A stretch of 64,000 nt of DNA from Tenacibaculum sp. Bg11-29 (GCF_002836595.1 NZ_PJBB01000003.1:3436001-3500000), one strand, 5' to 3'. Positions 51,912 to 61,988 are shown, numbered from the stretch's first letter. Notes: generated from the sequence alone by a model not told the origin. A program made the numbers and translations.

Positions 51912-52382
51912 TTAATTTACTTTGCTTAAAACTTTATTTACTGTCTCTTCGTAGGTATTTAAGTGTTCTAAAGCATCATTTCCTTTGTTTAAGTTGTTTG
52001 AAACTACATATAATGCTTCGTTTCCTTTGTTTAAGTTGAGTGAAACCATTTGTAACGCTGCTGTTATTTGCACAAATTGCTTTCTTTGTTGATGCTCTTG
52101 ATACTTTTGATTACCTAAAAAGGCACTAAATAATAAGGCTATTGACGCCGCTACCGATAACCATTTCCAGTTCTTCTTTGTTTTCTCAGGTTTTAACTGA
52201 ATGGTTTTGGTATAAGTTTCTCCCTTACTTTGTTTAAAATAACTAAACATCATACTGTACTTTTGCAAATGTGCTGCCACATTAGATGAAGTAAAATACT
52301 CTTGTAGTATTTGTTCTTCTTGCAAAGTTGTTTCTGCATTTAGGTATTTTTCTACTAGTTTTTCTATGTTAGCTAACTCCAT
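51912..52382 (-). CDS. Anti-sigma-factor-like membrane protein
   Basis: A 156-residue protein with an N-terminal helical segment (EKLVEKYLNAETTLQEEQIL) as found in short anti-sigma-type proteins, a membrane helix (about 72-90, WLSVAASIALLFSAFL) and a periplasmic coiled part with the repeated NLNKGNEAL/NLNKGNDAL unit. Its start overlaps the sigma factor gene end by 14 bases, which supports a sigma/anti-sigma pair. Confidence 0.7.
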   Translation of the reverse strand: MELANIEKLVEKYLNAETTLQEEQILQEYFTSSNVAAHLQKYSMMFSYFKQSKGETYTKTIQLKPEKTKKNWKWLSVAASIALLFSAFLGNQKYQEHQQRKQFVQITAALQMVSLNLNKGNEALYVVSNNLNKGNDALEHLNTYEETVNKVLSKVN

Positions 52383-52878
52383 AGTTGTGTTTTTTTATTA
52401 GTTCTTGTCTTATTGTCTTTCTTGCTCTTGATAAAGCTACTCTAACAGCAGTTGGTTTCATATCTACCATTTTACATATCTCATCAAAATCATATTGTTC
52501 TATATCTCTTAATTGAATAATCATTTTTTGTTGTTCTGGTAATTTTTCAATTAGTTTGTGTACTAAATTTACACTATCATTATGTTCTACTTTCTTATCT
52601 AAAGACGTATCTTTTTCTTTATAATTACTATGAACCAATGTTAAATTGCTTGCTTGTTTCGATTTTAATCGATCATAACAATAGTTCTTTGTCATTGTCA
52701 TCGCAAATGCTTCTACATTTTTATAGTCTGACAGTTTTTCTTTGTTTCTCCATAACTTAAAGATCAATTCTTGTGTAGCATCTTCAGCTTCTTCTCTAGA
52801 AACTAACAGTCTCTTTGCTAAACGAAATACCTTGTCTTTAAATGGTAGTACAACTTTTAAAAAGTCTGATTGATTCAT
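52369..52878 (-). CDS. ECF-type RNA polymerase sigma factor
   Basis: A 169-residue sigma-70 family protein with region 2 (FRLAKRLLVSREEAEDATQE and FKLWRNKEKLSDYKNVEAFA, then MTKNYCYDRLK) and region 4 (IEKLPEQQKMIIQLRDIEQY, DFDEICKMVDMKPTAVRVAL). It heads the - strand operon and is probably autoregulated from the promoter at 52940-52970. The S41 protease gene diverges from it. Confidence 0.93.
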   Translation of the reverse strand: MNQSDFLKVVLPFKDKVFRLAKRLLVSREEAEDATQELIFKLWRNKEKLSDYKNVEAFAMTMTKNYCYDRLKSKQASNLTLVHSNYKEKDTSLDKKVEHNDSVNLVHKLIEKLPEQQKMIIQLRDIEQYDFDEICKMVDMKPTAVRVALSRARKTIRQELIKKHNYGVS

Positions 52879-52939
52879 TAGTTTAGTTGATTAGTTTTTG
52901 TAAACTTAAATTGCTTTATAATTATCGGGTTTACATAAC

Positions 52940-52970
52940 TACGACGACGAGGTTTCAAGTTTGTTACAAC
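52940..52970 (-). promoter_or_regulatory. Probable ECF-type promoter of the sigma operon
   Basis: On the - strand, TGTAAC (52968-52963) is followed after 16 bases by CGTC (52946-52943), with a further overlapping CGTC repeat. AAC at -35 and CGTC at -10 with 16-17-base spacing is the general ECF promoter pattern. It lies about 65 bases before the sigma factor start, which suggests autoregulation. Confidence 0.55.
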
Positions 52971-53033
52971 AAAAACAAAAAAAAATAATATTATTTATTA
53001 AATTGCGTTGATATTATAGCCAATATATTCCTT

Positions 53034-54485
53034 ATGAAATTATTTAAAGCATTCCTTATCGCATTTTTATTAATAACAATAGTATCTTGTAGTGAAAAAG
53101 AAGACACTCCTAGTAATATTGAAGTCCAAGATTTTGTTTGGAAAGGACTAAATGCCTATTACTTATGGCAAGACCTAGTTCCTGATTTATTAGACAGACG
53201 TTTCAATAACGATCAAGAACTGTATAGTTATTTATCAAGTGCTGGAGATCCTTCCAATTTATTTTATAATTCATTATACATTCCTAATGAATATCCTAAA
53301 GATCCTAACAAAACTTATTCTTGGATTGTTGATGATTATATTGCTCTTGAGCAATCTTTTCAAAGTATTCGATTAACAAGTGGTATGAAACTTAAAGGAG
53401 CTGACTATTTAGATGCCTCTGGTGGTTATTACATATATGTATATGATGTTGTAAAAGGTTCTGATGCCGAGGCTAATGGTATAACAAGAGGTATGATTAT
53501 TACGGAAGTAAACGGAACGATACTAACAAGAGATAACGTAAACTCTTTATTAGGTAATAATTCATTTACCGTTCATTTGGCTGATTATAATATGGGGAAC
53601 CCAGTTACTAATACAACTACAATTAATGTAACAAAAACACAAGTAACAGAAAACCCTGTAAAAGAAGCCAAAGTGATTGTTAATGGAGCTAAAAAAATTG
53701 GATACCTAATGTATAATCAATTTTCTAGTTCTTTTGATGCGGAATTAAATGCTGAGTTTTTAAAATTTAAAAATGATGGTATTACCGATTTAATTATCGA
53801 TTTACGTTATAATGGTGGAGGTTCTGTAAAAACAGCTGTATATTTAGGTGGTATGATTACAGGGCAATTTAATGGTGAGTTATTTGCCAAACAAGTTTGG
53901 AATAGTAAAATTATGGCTACTACAAACCCTAATGATTTAAATAATAATTTTACAGATAGAATTTTAAATAAAGATAATAACCAAAATGTTATTTTAGACG
54001 AGGCTATTAATAGTTTAAATTTAGAAACTGTTTATTTTATTGTTTCTGAAAGTAGTGCATCAGCATCTGAATTAGTTATAAATGCTTTATCACCTTATAT
54101 AACTGTAAAACTAGTAGGTGTACAAACCTATGGTAAACATGTTGGTTCTATCACCTTATATGATTCTGATAATTTCTCACGTAACGGTCCTAATTTTAAA
54201 ACGAATCATACCTGGGCAATGCAACCTATTGTTTTAGAAATTCAGAATAAAAACGGAGAAAATAAACCTTTAGGATTTATACCTGAAGTTACAATGGCTG
54301 AAAACCCTGAAAATTTAGGTATTATAGGTAACCCTACAGAGCCTTTATTAGAAAGAACCATTCAATATATTACAACAGGTGCAAAAGGAAGCACTGCTGT
54401 AAAAAAAGCGACTAGTTTTAAGCCACAATGGAACTCTAACATGACCTATCCTGATTATAATAATATGTATATCGATTTAAAATAA
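53034..54485 (+). CDS. S41-family C-terminal processing peptidase, lipoprotein
   Basis: A 483-residue lipoprotein (signal ending TIVSCSEKE) with an N-terminal helical part, a PDZ domain (about 120-200: YVYDVVKGSDAEANGITRGM) and the S41 protease core: LIIDLRYNGGGSVKTAVYL, the catalytic Ser in VSESSASASELVINAL and the Lys in VQTYGKHVGS. It would degrade or process proteins in the periplasm. It diverges from the sigma factor operon over 155 bases. Confidence 0.93.
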   Translation: MKLFKAFLIAFLLITIVSCSEKEDTPSNIEVQDFVWKGLNAYYLWQDLVPDLLDRRFNNDQELYSYLSSAGDPSNLFYNSLYIPNEYPKDPNKTYSWIVDDYIALEQSFQSIRLTSGMKLKGADYLDASGGYYIYVYDVVKGSDAEANGITRGMIITEVNGTILTRDNVNSLLGNNSFTVHLADYNMGNPVTNTTTINVTKTQVTENPVKEAKVIVNGAKKIGYLMYNQFSSSFDAELNAEFLKFKNDGITDLIIDLRYNGGGSVKTAVYLGGMITGQFNGELFAKQVWNSKIMATTNPNDLNNNFTDRILNKDNNQNVILDEAINSLNLETVYFIVSESSASASELVINALSPYITVKLVGVQTYGKHVGSITLYDSDNFSRNGPNFKTNHTWAMQPIVLEIQNKNGENKPLGFIPEVTMAENPENLGIIGNPTEPLLERTIQYITTGAKGSTAVKKATSFKPQWNSNMTYPDYNNMYIDLK

Positions 54486-54504
54486 CTTATTATTTAATGA
54501 CATA

Positions 54505-54535
54505 AAAAAATCCAGTTTTAGAGCTGGATTTTTTA
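54505..54535. terminator. Bidirectional terminator between convergent genes
   Basis: AAAAAATCCAG and CTGGATTTTTT form a stem around a TTTTAGAG loop with A/T runs on both sides. It serves the convergent S41 gene and the DUF72 gene, overlapping the latter's stop. Confidence 0.85.
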
Positions 54536-55429
54536 TTATAATAAACTCATTTGTTGATTACTTTCTTCATTAGGTATTTTTAAATTTAGATTGAACTCTT
54601 TGTTTATTTTCTTTATAAAATAAGCTGCTAATAAAGGGGATTCAACCTCTAAATTTTGATGAATAAAAAAATTAATATTCTCTAACCCTAAAGTTTTCCA
54701 TTCTTTTAAACGAATTACCCAAGCATCTAATCGATCATAATCTGACTTATGGTTTGCTCCTACAAATCTTATAAAAGCTTCGTTATTTGTTAAGCACATA
54801 TGTAGCATATCACGTCTACCAGCAGTATCAACTAATATATTTGCTATATTTTTTTCTTGTAATAACTTGGTATATTCTTCAAAAACAGCTTTGTCTTCAA
54901 ACCAATCTTTATGCCTCACTTCTACTGCTAGCGGAATTCCTTTAGGCCAACTAACAACAAAATTTTGTAACGCATTAAAACTTTGAGGACTAAAATTAGA
55001 ATTCATCTGTAAAAAAATAGTTCCTAATTTATCTTGAAGTTTCAAACTGTTCTCTAAATAAACATTTACCGATTCCTGAACACCTTTTAATCGTTTCCAA
55101 TGACTAATATCTTGTGTTAACTTCGGAAAAAACTTAAAGCCTTTAGGTGTTTTCATTTCCCATTTTTCAAATTGAATTGCTGGGAATTGACGATAAAAAG
55201 TTGCGTTTAATTCTATGGAGTTAAACTGTTTTGAGTAATATTCCAGTTCATCCTTTGTTCCCTTAGGATAAAACCCTTTTAAATCAGTTTTATTCCATTT
55301 CGCACAACCTACAAATATGCTTGGTTTACTTACTTCTTTAAATGAATTTAAAATGTTTATTGTTTTTTTATGTGTAATTGGTAGTGTAAAATCTACTAAT
55401 GCTGGATGATCAACTTTTCCGAATTTCAT
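54536..55429 (-). CDS. DUF72 (YecE-like) protein
   Basis: A 297-residue protein with the DUF72 TIM-barrel pattern: IFVGCAKWNKTDLKGFYPKG, FNSIELNATFYRQFP, GFKFFPKLTQDISHWKRL, LAVEVRHKDWF and NILVDTAGRRDM. The biochemical role of DUF72 is not known. The gene starts 4 bases after the patatin stop, so they form an operon. Confidence 0.9.
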   Translation of the reverse strand: MKFGKVDHPALVDFTLPITHKKTINILNSFKEVSKPSIFVGCAKWNKTDLKGFYPKGTKDELEYYSKQFNSIELNATFYRQFPAIQFEKWEMKTPKGFKFFPKLTQDISHWKRLKGVQESVNVYLENSLKLQDKLGTIFLQMNSNFSPQSFNALQNFVVSWPKGIPLAVEVRHKDWFEDKAVFEEYTKLLQEKNIANILVDTAGRRDMLHMCLTNNEAFIRFVGANHKSDYDRLDAWVIRLKEWKTLGLENINFFIHQNLEVESPLLAAYFIKKINKEFNLNLKIPNEESNQQMSLL

Positions 55430-55432
55430 AAA

Positions 55433-56386
55433 CTAAACATTATCTAAACCATCTTCTATTTCTTCATTTTCTATCATTTCAGGTCTAAATTGACTCATTT
55501 TCTCATCATCTAGTTTTTTAGCATATTTATAGCCAGATTTCCACCATTTTTTCATTTTTTCTTTTTCAAAAACCAACGTATTTGTTGTTAAAACAGTTGG
55601 AGTATAATATAAGTTTAATTTTACATCATGATGTTTAGCTGATAACTTACCTATAGTAATATTATGACGCTCTACATTTTCGAGCATAAAATCAAAAACA
55701 TCCAACATTAATGTAAACGGATTTTTTGCAGGTATTCTATTAATCTGAGTAACTTCTGTTTCTAAAATAATAGCATCAATCTCTTTCGCTCCTCTTAATA
55801 TAGCTTCTCTAATAGGTACTAAACTTCCAAAACCACCATCAGCGTACTGACAATTGTTTTTTTCTAACAAACTCATAAAAGGCACATAATTACATGAGCC
55901 CCATATCCAATCACAAAAATCATCATAACTGCATTCAGAAATTGATTTGTATTCAATTTTATTTGCAGTTAAATTAGAAACCGTTACAACAACCTCTTTA
56001 TTGTTTTCTCTAATTTCATCATACATTTCGCGAGTTACATTTTTCTTTATAAGCTTTCTAAGGTTTTTGCTCTCTCCAAAAGTTTTTCTTCCATTTAAAA
56101 AATTCCAAAGAGTATTCATATGACGAATAGAAATTACCTTTTCTCCATGGACCTTTGTAATTTTAAAAGGACTATTACTGAAAATAGATTTTTGGTTTAC
56201 ATTGGTATATAACTCCTTTAAAGAATCTAATTTCTTTAACGCTAAATGAGAAACCATTAAACTTCCTGTAGAAGTTCCTAAAAATAAATCATAGTCTTTC
56301 TTCTTTTTTTTCATCAAATATTCAACTACACCTCCTGCAAATGCTCCTTTACTTCCTCCTCCAGAAATTACCAATGCTTTTTTCAT
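55433..56386 (-). CDS. Patatin-like phospholipase
   Basis: A 317-residue patatin-domain protein: oxyanion motif SGGGSKGAFAGG at the N terminus, nucleophile in GTSTGSL (Ser about residue 41) and the dyad Asp in DGGFGS (about residue 188). No signal peptide is present, so it is probably cytosolic. It would hydrolyse lipids or acyl esters. It is cotranscribed with the DUF72 gene. Confidence 0.92.
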   Translation of the reverse strand: MKKALVISGGGSKGAFAGGVVEYLMKKKKKDYDLFLGTSTGSLMVSHLALKKLDSLKELYTNVNQKSIFSNSPFKITKVHGEKVISIRHMNTLWNFLNGRKTFGESKNLRKLIKKNVTREMYDEIRENNKEVVVTVSNLTANKIEYKSISECSYDDFCDWIWGSCNYVPFMSLLEKNNCQYADGGFGSLVPIREAILRGAKEIDAIILETEVTQINRIPAKNPFTLMLDVFDFMLENVERHNITIGKLSAKHHDVKLNLYYTPTVLTTNTLVFEKEKMKKWWKSGYKYAKKLDDEKMSQFRPEMIENEEIEDGLDNV

Positions 56387-56435
56387 ATAATCAAATTGAT
56401 TTATCTATTTTTAGTTCTGTAAAAATATCAAAAAA

Positions 56436-57479
56436 ATGAAGCACTTTTCAATCTTATTTTTAATTACGCTGTTTATATTTTCTTGTAAAAAAGAAAACAC
56501 TGTTAGAAACTTTGAAACCATTAAAATAACTGAGTTTAAAAAAGACAGTACCAGCATTCGTGCAATAGAAGCAATCAGTGAAAACGAATTGATTTTTGCA
56601 GGATCAAAAGGAGATATTAGTACAACTAAAGATGGTGGTAAAACTTGGAAAACAAAATACTTAAAACATAACGACTCTATTACTCCTCATTTTAGAAGTA
56701 TTGCCATGAATAACAATGGTGTTTTTGCTTTATCAATTGCAAACCCTGCCTTATTATATAATATCAATTTAGATAATGAAACTATTGTTTATACAGAAAA
56801 ACATGAAAAGGTTTTTTATGACTGTATTAAGTTTTTTACTGATGGTAAACACGGTATTGCTGTAGGTGACCCTACTGATGATTGCCCTTCTTTAATTTTA
56901 ACTTCTGATGGTGGTAAAAACTGGACAAAACTACCTTGCTCTAAATTACCAAAATTTAAAGAAGGCGAAGCTTTCTTTGCTGCAAGTAATACTAATATTA
57001 CTATTTATAACAAAACAGTATGGATTGCATCTGGTGGTACCAAAGCAAGAATATTAAAATCTACAGATTATGGAAATACTTGGGTGATTTATAATACCCC
57101 TATTATCCAAGGTCACGGCCCTCAAGGAATCTATTCTATCGATTTTTATGATGAAAATAACGGATATGCTATTGGTGGAGATTATTCGAAACCAAATGAT
57201 AACTGCGCTAACAAAGCTATAACTTCTGATGGAGGTAAAACCTGGACGCTAGTAGCAGACAATCAAAACCCTAATTATAAGAGTTGTGTACAATATGTAC
57301 CAAATACAAATGGAAAAGAAATTTTTGCTGTTGGAAAAACAGGAGTCTCTTTTTCAAATGATGGGGGACATACCTGGAAAGATGTAAGTAAAGAGTCTTA
57401 TTATGCTATTCAGTTTGTAAATAAAAATACTGCTTGGTTATCAGGTCCTCAAAAAATTGGAAAATTAGTCTTAAACTAA
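56436..57479 (+). CDS. BNR-repeat/Ycf48-like beta-propeller lipoprotein
   Basis: A 347-residue lipoprotein (signal ending FIFSCKKEN) with five BNR/Asp-box motifs: TKDGGKTWKT, TSDGGKNWTK, STDYGNTWVI, TSDGGKTWTL and SNDGGHTWKD. The arrangement fits the Ycf48/sialidase-like propeller. It probably binds a ligand or acts in envelope assembly. It diverges from the patatin gene over 49 bases. Confidence 0.85.
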   Translation: MKHFSILFLITLFIFSCKKENTVRNFETIKITEFKKDSTSIRAIEAISENELIFAGSKGDISTTKDGGKTWKTKYLKHNDSITPHFRSIAMNNNGVFALSIANPALLYNINLDNETIVYTEKHEKVFYDCIKFFTDGKHGIAVGDPTDDCPSLILTSDGGKNWTKLPCSKLPKFKEGEAFFAASNTNITIYNKTVWIASGGTKARILKSTDYGNTWVIYNTPIIQGHGPQGIYSIDFYDENNGYAIGGDYSKPNDNCANKAITSDGGKTWTLVADNQNPNYKSCVQYVPNTNGKEIFAVGKTGVSFSNDGGHTWKDVSKESYYAIQFVNKNTAWLSGPQKIGKLVLN

Positions 57480-57555
57480 TCTTAATTATTTGTTAAAACG
57501 ATATTTACTCAATTTTAAATAAATACCTTTATCACATAACTCAACTTAATCTTCA

Positions 57556-60495
57556 ATGAAAAAAATACTAATACTACTAGTATTCTTATGCATTTCAACT
57601 ACGTATGCACAAGAATATTTCCCTAGTAACACTGGGGTAAAAACACCAAATAATAAATTATTTGCATTTACCAATGCTAAAATTTATGTTACACCAACCA
57701 ATATTATAAAAAAAGGAACATTACTTATTAAAGATGGTAAAGTTTTAAATATTGGTAAGTCAATTAATATTCCGAAAGAAGCTGAAGTGATTAACTTAGC
57801 GGGGAAAACAATTTACCCCTCTTTTATTGATGTATATGCTACTTTTGGTATAACACTTCCTAAAAGAGAAAGTGCTTCTGGTAAACGTCCACAGTATGAC
57901 GCTAATCGTAAAGGGTATTATTGGAACGATCATATTAGACCAGATGCAAATGCTTTTAATAATTTTAAATTCGATTCTAAAAAAGCGAAAGAACTAGTAA
58001 ATTTAGGTTTTGGTGTCGTAAATACACGTTTAGACGATGGAATTATGCAAGGTAATGGTGTTTTAGTTGCTTTAAATACTGCTTCATCTGATGCTTATAG
58101 AATTTTAAATAAACAATCTGCCAACTACCTTTCTTTTAGCAAAAGTAAAAAAACACGTCAGTCCTACCCTACTTCTCGCATGGGAGCTATGGCTTTACTA
58201 AGACAAACTTATTTAGATGCAGATTGGTATGCAAAAGGTAATATTAAAAATACCGATTTAGCATTACAAGCTTTAAATGATAAAAAAGAGCTTCCACAAA
58301 TATTTAGAGCAGGTAGTTATTTAGATGATTTACGAGCCGATAAAGTTGGTGACGAATTTGGTATTCAATATACAATCGTAGGTGGTGGTAACGAATATCA
58401 ACGTATTAGTGATATTAAAAATACCAACGCCACTTTTATTATTCCTATAAACTTTAGAAAAGCATACGATGTAAGTAATGCTTTTTTAGCTGAAAAAATT
58501 GCTTTAAGCGATATGCGTAAATGGAATCAAGAACCAACAAATCCTGCTGTTCTTTCTAAAAATAATATTCCGTTTGCATTAACTACTTATAAACTAAAGA
58601 AATCTAAAGAATTCACTGCTAATTTACAAAAAGCTATTAAATTTGGTTTGAGTAAAACTACTGCTTTAAGTGCTTTAACAAGTGTTCCTTCAAAAATTTT
58701 AAGAAACGACAAAATTGGAAACTTAAATAAAGGAAGTTATGCTAATTTTTTAATTACCTCTGGAGACATTTTTGATAAAAATACTACACTATACGAAAAC
58801 TGGATTCAAGGTGATAAAACCGTTGTAAATGATATAAATATTAAAGATCTTTCTGGTGAATATATCTTAGCTGTTAATGCAGAGACCTACACAATGTCTA
58901 TTAGTGGGAAAGGAACAAAACAAAAAACTTCAATTAAAAAAGGAGATAAAAAAGTTAGTTCAAAGTTTTCTCTTAAAGATAATTGGATTACCATTACTTT
59001 AAGAGATGGTGATAAATTCACACGTTTATCAGGAATCGTTGAAAGCAAAAATTTAAAAGGTACTGCAACCAACAACAATGGAGATGAAACTGATTGGACT
59101 GCTACTTTTAAATCTAAAAAAGAAGACAAGAAAGAAGACAAGAAAAAAGATAAAAATACAGAAGTGGTTGCTATTTCTTATCCAAATATCGGCTATGGTA
59201 ATTACACCAAATCACGTCAAGAAAATATTTTAATAAAAAACACAACGGTTTGGACATCTGAAGATGGAAAAATATTAACAAATACTGATGTTTTAATCAA
59301 AAATGGAAAAATTTCTAAATTAGGAAAAAGTATTTCAAGTGGTAATGCTAAAGTTATTGACGGTACTGGTAAATACCTTACTGCTGGTATTATTGACGAG
59401 CATTCACATATTGCTACTTCTGCTGTAAATGAAGCTGGTCATAATTCTACTGCTGAAGTAACTATTGAAGATGTTGTGAATCCTGATGATATTAATATCT
59501 ATCGAAATTTAGCAGGAGGTGTTACTTCTATTCAAATTTTACACGGTTCAGCAAACCCAATCGGTGGGCGCTCTGCTATTATTAAATTAAAATGGGGAGA
59601 AAATGCTGATGGAATGATTTATAAAAACACCCCGAAGTTTATCAAATTTGCTTTAGGAGAAAATGTAAAGCAAGCCAACTGGGGAGATTTACAAACAGTA
59701 CGTTTTCCACAAACTCGTATGGGAGTTGAACAAGTTTATATTGACTATTTTCAAAGAGCTAAAGAATACGATGCTAAAAAGAAAAGCGGACAGCCTTATC
59801 GTAAAGATATAGAGTTAGAAACTTTAGCAGAAATTATTAATAAAGAACGTTTTATTTCTTGTCACTCTTATGTACAATCAGAAATTAATATGTTAATGAA
59901 AGTTGCAGAACAATTCAACTTTAACATTAACACGTTTACTCATATTTTAGAAGGTTATAAAGTTGCAGATAAAATGAAAAAGCACGGAGCTGGTGGTTCT
60001 ACTTTTGCAGACTGGTGGGCATATAAGTACGAAGTAAATGATGCAATACCTTACAATGCTGCTATTATGCACAATCAAGGAATTACAGTTGCTATAAATT
60101 CTGATGATGCTGAAATGTCTCGACGTTTAAATCAAGAGGCTGCTAAATTAATCAAATATGGTGGACTGTCTGAACAAGATGCATGGGCTACAGTAACCAT
60201 AAACCCTGCTAAGTTATTACACTTAAACTATCGTACAGGTAGTATTAAAGTTGGTAAGGATGCAGATGTTGTTTTATGGAACGGAAATCCATTATCAATA
60301 TATTCTAAAGCAGAAAAAACAATTATTGATGGTACACTTTATTTTGATATTAAGAAAGATAAAGAAAAACGTAAAACTATTAAAACTGAACGTGCAAAAT
60401 TAATTAACATGATGCTGCTAGAAAAGTTAAAAGGTGCAAAAACACAAGCACCTGTTAAGAAAGTTAAAAAATTATTTCACTGTGATACAGAATAA
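57556..60495 (+). CDS. Two-domain amidohydrolase-fold protein, secreted
   Basis: A 979-residue protein with a signal peptide (ending TTYAQEY). The N-terminal half has an amidohydrolase scaffold (FAFTNAKIYVTPTNIIKKGT, GKTIYPSFIDVYATFG) in which the usual HxH metal motif is replaced by DVYATFG. The C-terminal half is a second amidohydrolase domain with an intact site IIDEHSHIATSA (HSH about residue 616), AGGVTSIQIL, CHSYVQSE and INSDDAEM. A Lys/Asp-rich linker (KKEDKKEDKKKDK, near residue 520) joins them. Together with the next gene it forms a common Flavobacteria pair of imidazolonepropionase-like enzymes. Confidence 0.88.
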   Translation: MKKILILLVFLCISTTYAQEYFPSNTGVKTPNNKLFAFTNAKIYVTPTNIIKKGTLLIKDGKVLNIGKSINIPKEAEVINLAGKTIYPSFIDVYATFGITLPKRESASGKRPQYDANRKGYYWNDHIRPDANAFNNFKFDSKKAKELVNLGFGVVNTRLDDGIMQGNGVLVALNTASSDAYRILNKQSANYLSFSKSKKTRQSYPTSRMGAMALLRQTYLDADWYAKGNIKNTDLALQALNDKKELPQIFRAGSYLDDLRADKVGDEFGIQYTIVGGGNEYQRISDIKNTNATFIIPINFRKAYDVSNAFLAEKIALSDMRKWNQEPTNPAVLSKNNIPFALTTYKLKKSKEFTANLQKAIKFGLSKTTALSALTSVPSKILRNDKIGNLNKGSYANFLITSGDIFDKNTTLYENWIQGDKTVVNDINIKDLSGEYILAVNAETYTMSISGKGTKQKTSIKKGDKKVSSKFSLKDNWITITLRDGDKFTRLSGIVESKNLKGTATNNNGDETDWTATFKSKKEDKKEDKKKDKNTEVVAISYPNIGYGNYTKSRQENILIKNTTVWTSEDGKILTNTDVLIKNGKISKLGKSISSGNAKVIDGTGKYLTAGIIDEHSHIATSAVNEAGHNSTAEVTIEDVVNPDDINIYRNLAGGVTSIQILHGSANPIGGRSAIIKLKWGENADGMIYKNTPKFIKFALGENVKQANWGDLQTVRFPQTRMGVEQVYIDYFQRAKEYDAKKKSGQPYRKDIELETLAEIINKERFISCHSYVQSEINMLMKVAEQFNFNINTFTHILEGYKVADKMKKHGAGGSTFADWWAYKYEVNDAIPYNAAIMHNQGITVAINSDDAEMSRRLNQEAAKLIKYGGLSEQDAWATVTINPAKLLHLNYRTGSIKVGKDADVVLWNGNPLSIYSKAEKTIIDGTLYFDIKKDKEKRKTIKTERAKLINMMLLEKLKGAKTQAPVKKVKKLFHCDTE

Positions 60496-60514
60496 GAACA
60501 TAAAAACAATAAAC

Positions 60515-61816
60515 ATGAAAATTAAAATAATATATAGTTTCTTATGTTTCTTATTCTTAGGAAATATATTAGCACAACAAACACCAGCACCAAAACAAAC
60601 ACAAGATTATAGTATTGAAGGTGCAACGGCACATTTAGGTAACGGACAAGTAATTGAAAACTCTTTAATTATGTTTTCTAACGGAAAAATAACTTTCGTT
60701 GGAAGCGCAATGATGAGAATTGCCCGTAGTGGAACCATAATCAATGCAAAGGATAAACATGTGTATCCTGGTTTTATTGCAGCTAACAGCTCATTAGGTT
60801 TAGCTGAAATAGATGCAGTAAGAGCCACAAGAGATTTTGATGAAGTTGGCGCTATGCTACCTCACATTAGAAGTATTATTGCTTATAATACAGAAAGTAA
60901 AGTAATTGAAAGCATGAGGCCAAACGGGGTTTTAATGGCACAAATTACTCCACGTGGTGGCGTAATTTCAGGAACATCGTCTGTAGTACAGTTTGATGCT
61001 TGGAATTGGGAGGATGCGCTTTTAAAAAAGGATGATGGTGTTCACATGAATTGGCCTAGTAACTTTAGTAGCGGACGCTGGTGGTTAGGTGAAGACCCTG
61101 GTTTAAAACCAAATAAAAACTATCAGAAAAACATTAATCAGATTACAAAATACATTAATAACGCTAAAGCATATTTAGCTAGTAAGAAATTACCTAAAAT
61201 TTTACCTTATGAAGCCTTACAGGGAGTTTTAAACGGGGCTCAAAAAATGTTTATTCACGTAAGCGGTAAAAAAGCAATTACCGATGCTGTAAATACCTTA
61301 AAAAAAATAGGTGTTAAAAATATGGTTATTGTTCATGGTCAAGAAGCTGATAAAGTTGCCAATTTGTTAAAAGAAAACAATATTCCAGTAATTTTAGAAC
61401 GAGCTCATCGTTTACCAGAAGGAGAAGATGATGATTATGATTTACCTTTTCGTGCTGCTAAAATATTATCTGACGCAGGTATTTTAATTGGTTTAGGTAT
61501 GGAAGGTGATATGGAACGTATGAACACGCGTAACTTGCCATTTTACGCTGGTACTTACGCTGCTTATGGCTTAGGTAAAGAAAAAGCGCTACAGTTAATT
61601 ACACAGAACAATGCAAAAATTTTAGGTCTTGATGATAAAGTAGGTACTTTAGAAGTTGGTAAAGATGCTACCCTATTTATTTCTGAAGGTGATGCTTTAG
61701 ATATGCGAACTAATATTTTATCAAATGCTTTTATACAAGGTAGAAAAATTAGCTTAGAATCGCACCAAACAAAATTATGGAAACGTTATTCAAACAAATA
61801 TAAAAATCAACAATAA
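60515..61816 (+). CDS. Amidohydrolase-fold protein lacking HxH motif
   Basis: The ATG at 60515 gives a signal peptide (ending NILAQQT); the frame extends upstream within the previous gene. The 433-residue protein has the amidohydrolase frame GATAHLGNGQVIENSLIMF, KHVYPGFIAANSSLGLAEI, TPRGGVISGTSSVVQ, LLKENNIPVILERAHRLPEG and KVGTLEVGKDATLFI. HxH is replaced by AANSS, so metal binding is doubtful. It starts 20 bases after the two-domain gene and may form a heteromer with its product. Confidence 0.85.
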   Translation: MKIKIIYSFLCFLFLGNILAQQTPAPKQTQDYSIEGATAHLGNGQVIENSLIMFSNGKITFVGSAMMRIARSGTIINAKDKHVYPGFIAANSSLGLAEIDAVRATRDFDEVGAMLPHIRSIIAYNTESKVIESMRPNGVLMAQITPRGGVISGTSSVVQFDAWNWEDALLKKDDGVHMNWPSNFSSGRWWLGEDPGLKPNKNYQKNINQITKYINNAKAYLASKKLPKILPYEALQGVLNGAQKMFIHVSGKKAITDAVNTLKKIGVKNMVIVHGQEADKVANLLKENNIPVILERAHRLPEGEDDDYDLPFRAAKILSDAGILIGLGMEGDMERMNTRNLPFYAGTYAAYGLGKEKALQLITQNNAKILGLDDKVGTLEVGKDATLFISEGDALDMRTNILSNAFIQGRKISLESHQTKLWKRYSNKYKNQQ

Positions 61817-61840
61817 AAAAGAAACATTATAAAATTCGTC

Positions 61841-61872
61841 GTTCCGAACAAAGTGAAGGAATCTTTTAATTA
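61841..61872. repeat. Dispersed-repeat-like segment
   Basis: ATTCGTCGTTCCGAACAAAG followed by TGAAGGAATCTT resembles short intergenic repeats of the CATTCCGAACAAAGTGAGG type seen in other Bacteroidetes. Only one copy is in this window, so this is tentative. Confidence 0.35.
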
Positions 61873-61988
61873 CGTAATATAAGTTTCAAGATTAGTTATA
61901 AAGTGAAATTCATCGTAATAGCGTTGTTTATGATGTATCTAAAACAATAATTATAATTCAATTTTACAATAGTTTTATAAATAGCCTC

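Noticed and set aside
58887..59141. Antisense open frame inside the amidohydrolase gene
   Set aside because: A shadow frame over the Lys/Asp-rich linker of a clear + strand gene.
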